This document shows positions 6,608 through 9,601 of a stretch of DNA of 9,601 nucleotides, piece by piece (the stretch's first letter is position 1; the number at the start of each line of letters is the position of its first letter). A model generated the notes under the pieces. It saw only the letters and a list, made by a program, of their open reading frames with translations, ran no database searches and had not been told where the DNA came from. The DNA comes from Marisimplicoccus sp965655775. GTDB taxonomy: Bacteria > Bacteroidota > Bacteroidia > Flavobacteriales > Flavobacteriaceae. The stretch spans positions 1-9,601 of the forward strand of contig CBFHHV010000034.1 in the NCBI GenBank assembly GCA_965655775.1, read 5' to 3'. Made by a program: the position numbers and the translations under genes.

Positions 6608-8178
6608 TGAGATATATTTTTGTTTTCTTATGGTTTTATTCTGTATCATTTATTAATGCTCAGTCTGCAGGCTTTGACCCTGATATTATCATCAAAAGTT
6701 CAATTGATACTACAAATGTCAAAATTGGAGAAAAAATTATTTATACAATTGATATAGAATCAAAAAACAAATACAATATTAGCTTTGATGAAAAACCAAA
6801 CTTTATTCCTTTTGAAATACTAGATTCGTACCCTTACGACTCAATTACTGAATCCTCAAATATTTCAAAAAAATATTCATTAATTAACTTCGAACCAGGG
6901 GAATTCTGGATTCCTCCTCAAAAAGTATATTTTAATCAATCTATAAAATTTACAGATTCACTTTTAGTACTTGTTAATGATGTTGAGGTAGACACTCTTG
7001 AGCAGAATCTATTTGATATAAAGCCCATTATTCCGGTAAAAAGAAATTATCAAAAACTAATTATAAGATTGATCTCAATTTTTACAATAATGGCTATTGC
7101 TTATTTAATTTATAAATATTATTTAAAAAATAGCAGAGAAAACACAAAGGTTATTTCAAGATCTCTTTATGAAATAGCATTTGAGAAATTAGAAAAGCTT
7201 GATAATCTTAATCCAAATTCACAAATTGAGTTCAAAGAATATTATACAATTTTAATTGACATATTTAGAGAGTATTTGGAATCTCAAGTAAATATCCCAG
7301 CGATGGAGAGTACCTCTAGAGAGCTAATAATTAGAATAAATATGTTAAAGGATAGTGATAATTATAATTTCGAAAAAAATCAGATAGATAAACTTGAGGA
7401 ATTATTCACTAAATCAGATTTAATAAAATTTGCTAAATCACTTCCAACAAAAGGTGATTTAAACATTGACCTAGTTACAATTAAAGATTTTATTTCTTCA
7501 ACTGAAAAAATTTACAATGAGAAGTATGAAAAGATTGATCAACCCGAGATAAAAGATGACGATAATAATTTTATAGAAAATTTAAAAACCTTTTTTAAAT
7601 ACTCTTTAGTTACAGCTACAACTGCTTTAGTAATTTGTGTAGTTATTTTTGGCTATTTTCCAGTTAGAGATACTATACTCTTAAACCCTACAAAAAAACT
7701 GCTTGAAAAAGAGTGGTTCACCAGTCAATATGGTTCTCCACCAGTTGAGTTAAGCTCACCATTGATACTTGAAAGAGTTCTAGATAGTGCTGATTTAAAC
7801 AAATTTCAGATGGGGAGTATTTCTGACAAGTTCTTTTTATCCTTAGATTTTGAGGATGTTATTCAAACTGAAAATCCATATAATCTAGATTTAATAAAAA
7901 ATGAACTTATTAAAGAATTCCAAGAAGCAGGATCTAAAAATATTTTAGTGAAAGACGACCAGTTTACCGTAAAATCTGGAGATACTGGATTAAGACTTTT
8001 TGGAAGCTTAGATGTTGAGATTAACAATGATCTTTACAGATCAAATTTCACATCAGTTATTTTACCATATGATAAAAAAACCATAAGACTGATAGTTGTC
8101 TATAGAGATAATGACAGATATGCTGGTGATATCGAGCGAAGAATCTTGGAAAGTTTTGATATAATAAAAGAATTGTAA
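6607..8178 (+). CDS. BatD/DUF4381-like inner-membrane protein with extra C-terminal domain
   Basis: The 523 residues divide into clear parts. A signal peptide ends near Ala18 (INA/QS). Residues 19-145 are a beta-rich BatD-like region ending DSLLVLVNDVEVDTLEQ and DIKPI. A membrane helix lies at about 150-170. Residues 175-325 are mostly helical and resemble DUF4381, with EYYTILIDIFREYLES (211-226) and IPAMESTSREL (230-240). A second helix lies at about 331-350. The tail 351-523 is a mixed alpha/beta domain with LIVVYRDNDRY near 495-505. Positive charges after the first helix (YKYYLKNSRENTK) and before the second suggest that the middle domain is cytoplasmic and both ends periplasmic. It could then link cytoplasmic MoxR/DUF58 with the periplasmic BatA/BatB vWA domains; that is inference. 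The C-terminal domain resembles the Mog1/PsbP-like fold only loosely. The gene overlaps both neighbours by one nucleotide (TAATG). Confidence 0.75.
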   Translation: MRYIFVFLWFYSVSFINAQSAGFDPDIIIKSSIDTTNVKIGEKIIYTIDIESKNKYNISFDEKPNFIPFEILDSYPYDSITESSNISKKYSLINFEPGEFWIPPQKVYFNQSIKFTDSLLVLVNDVEVDTLEQNLFDIKPIIPVKRNYQKLIIRLISIFTIMAIAYLIYKYYLKNSRENTKVISRSLYEIAFEKLEKLDNLNPNSQIEFKEYYTILIDIFREYLESQVNIPAMESTSRELIIRINMLKDSDNYNFEKNQIDKLEELFTKSDLIKFAKSLPTKGDLNIDLVTIKDFISSTEKIYNEKYEKIDQPEIKDDDNNFIENLKTFFKYSLVTATTALVICVVIFGYFPVRDTILLNPTKKLLEKEWFTSQYGSPPVELSSPLILERVLDSADLNKFQMGSISDKFFLSLDFEDVIQTENPYNLDLIKNELIKEFQEAGSKNILVKDDQFTVKSGDTGLRLFGSLDVEINNDLYRSNFTSVILPYDKKTIRLIVVYRDNDRYAGDIERRILESFDIIKEL

Positions 8179-9182
8179 TGTTTAAAGATTTATATTTTGC
8201 AGATCCAGAATATTTTATACTCGTTATAATAATCCCTGTAGTATTATTCTTTTGGTATAGATTTGGTAAGTTAACACAAGCAACTTTAAAGCAGTCTTCC
8301 CTATCATTATTAAAATTTAATAGATCTTTTATTGCAAGGCTTAGACCATTTCTATATGCAATTAGAATAATTGTGATACTGCTTCTAATTACAGCTATAT
8401 CTAGACCTCAATCTAAGTCAACATCAAAAAGAATAAAATCATCTAGGGGTATAGATATTGTTATGGTTATAGATATTTCCTCAAGTATGTTATCAAAAGA
8501 TCTAAAACCAGATAGACTCACAGCTTTAAAGAACGTTGCCTCTAACTTTATTGATGATAGACCCAATGATAGAATTGGTTTAGTTGTTTATGCTGCTGAG
8601 AGTTATACAAAAACACCAGTTACTACTGATAAGTTGATTTTAAAACAATCATTATCAGATATTAATTATGAGTCTCTTCTAGAGGACGGGACAGCTATTG
8701 GAATGGGATTATCAACTGCAGTAAACAGACTAAAAGAGAGTACGGCAAAAAGTAAAGTAATTATACTTCTAACGGATGGTGTTAATAATTCGGGTTTTAT
8801 TGATCCAAGAATTGCAGCAGAGCTTGCGGCAGAATATGAGATAAAGACATACACAATTGGTCTTGGAACAAATGGAAGAGCATTAGCCCCAGTTTCAATT
8901 CTTCCAAATGGAGATTTTCAATTTAGATTAACAAAAGTTGAAATTGATGAGGACCTTTTAAGATATATATCTGAAAAAACATCAGGTATATATTTTAGAG
9001 CAACAGATAATTTAGAACTTCAAAAAATTTATGATGAAATAAATAAATTGGAGAAAACAGAAATTACTGAAACTATTTTTACAAATATTTCGGAGAAATA
9101 TAGGCCTATTGTTTTGTTAGCTTTAATACTCTATGTAATAGAAATAATTTCAAGAAAATCAATATTTAAGAGTTTTGTATAA
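8178..9182 (+). CDS. batA: BatA: membrane-anchored vWA-domain protein
   Basis: This 334-residue protein has two N-terminal membrane helices (about 12-27 and 57-75), a vWA domain (about 92-295) and a C-terminal helix (308-325). The metal-ion-dependent adhesion site is complete: Asp99-x-Ser101-x-Ser103 in VIDISSSM, Thr172 in EDGTAIG and Asp200 in LLTDGVNN. The loop between the first two helices and the extreme C-terminus are basic (RSFIARLR, RKSIFKSF), so by the positive-inside rule the vWA domain faces the periplasm. BatA comes from the Bacteroides aerotolerance operon, where loss of bat genes was linked to oxygen sensitivity; the molecular role remains unclear. The gene starts within the stop codon of its upstream neighbour and ends within the start of batB, both as TAATG. 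The KPDRLTALK segment after the metal site is typical of this family. Confidence 0.9.
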   Translation: MFKDLYFADPEYFILVIIIPVVLFFWYRFGKLTQATLKQSSLSLLKFNRSFIARLRPFLYAIRIIVILLLITAISRPQSKSTSKRIKSSRGIDIVMVIDISSSMLSKDLKPDRLTALKNVASNFIDDRPNDRIGLVVYAAESYTKTPVTTDKLILKQSLSDINYESLLEDGTAIGMGLSTAVNRLKESTAKSKVIILLTDGVNNSGFIDPRIAAELAAEYEIKTYTIGLGTNGRALAPVSILPNGDFQFRLTKVEIDEDLLRYISEKTSGIYFRATDNLELQKIYDEINKLEKTEITETIFTNISEKYRPIVLLALILYVIEIISRKSIFKSFV

Positions 9183-9601
9183 TGTATCAATTTGACAATC
9201 CACATTTCCTATACCTAGCACTAATAATACCTTTTTTAGTTATTATGAACTGGATATATATGTATTGGAGGAAAAAAATTCAAGACTCTTACTCAGATTC
9301 AGAATTACTCAACATTATCAGTCCTAATCGATCAAATTTTAAGCTTAATTTAAAATTGATTATAGAGTGTCTTGCAGTATTATTTTTATCAATAGGCTTG
9401 GCAAATCCAAAAATAGGAACAGAATTAAAGTCTATAAATAGAGAAGGGGTAGATATAGTCTTTGCTGTAGATGTTTCTAAAAGTATGCTTGCCGAAGATG
9501 TTGCTCCAAATAGACTCTTAAGGTCAAAAAGAATAATTTCAGAGATTATTAATTCATTAAGTAGTGATAGAGTGGGGATAGTTGCATATGCTGCTCAAGC
9601 A
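9182..9601 (+). CDS. batB: BatB-like vWA-domain protein, 5' part only
   Basis: The 140 visible codons run open to the window edge. They begin MYQFDNPHFLYLALI with one membrane helix (about 9-28), a polar loop, a second helix (about 57-75), then the start of a vWA domain with Asp97-x-Ser99-x-Ser101 in FAVDVSKSM. This repeats the BatA layout and places a second vWA domain directly after the first, the usual batA-batB pair. VAPNRLLRSK parallels the segment after the BatA metal site. The start overlaps the batA stop by one nucleotide. The remaining metal-site residues and any C-terminal helix or TPR extension lie outside the window, so BatB versus a BatB-BatC fusion cannot be decided. Confidence 0.88.
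   Translation, partial: MYQFDNPHFLYLALIIPFLVIMNWIYMYWRKKIQDSYSDSELLNIISPNRSNFKLNLKLIIECLAVLFLSIGLANPKIGTELKSINREGVDIVFAVDVSKSMLAEDVAPNRLLRSKRIISEIINSLSSDRVGIVAYAAQA

Noticed and set aside
8666..8854. Short minus-strand frame inside batA
   Set aside because: It is antisense to the vWA domain core; this is a chance open frame.

Overview
The window looks like chromosomal DNA of a Bacteroidota bacterium, most likely a low-GC member of the Flavobacteriia. The evidence is the strong A+T bias (judged by eye), the near absence of Shine-Dalgarno sequences, a TAnnTTTG-type -7 promoter element just upstream of the cystathionine synthase gene, an azurin-type cupredoxin made as a lipoprotein, and a moxR-DUF58-BatD-like-batA-batB cluster typical of that phylum. 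LpxH implies a lipid A outer membrane. No mobile element, tRNA, rRNA or CRISPR array was seen, so this reads as ordinary core genome.

Left part (1-1456, minus strand): an azurin-like copper lipoprotein lacks only its last few residues at the window edge. Upstream of it in the same direction is a ten-helix EamA/DMT-family transporter. A 76-bp A+T-rich gap separates the two.

Middle part (1533-4646, plus strand): three tightly packed genes read away from the transporter across a 76-bp divergent promoter region. They encode a PLP enzyme of the cystathionine gamma-synthase/gamma-lyase family, the lipid A hydrolase LpxH (5-nt gap), and the ribosome-associated GTPase HflX (8-nt overlap). They are probably one transcript.

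Right part (4733 to the edge, plus strand): after an 86-bp gap comes a five-gene operon with 3-nt or -1-nt spacing: MoxR AAA+ ATPase, a soluble DUF58 vWA-like protein, a two-helix 523-residue BatD/DUF4381-like protein with an extra C-terminal domain, BatA, and a truncated BatB. Charge patterns around the membrane segments suggest an assembly across the inner membrane. MoxR, DUF58 and the middle domain of the 523-residue protein would be cytoplasmic. The BatA and BatB vWA domains and both end domains of the 523-residue protein would be periplasmic. The operon continues beyond the window, where batC, batD or similar genes would be expected.

Every gap between genes is under 90 bp, so no stretch over 300 bases lacks a gene.
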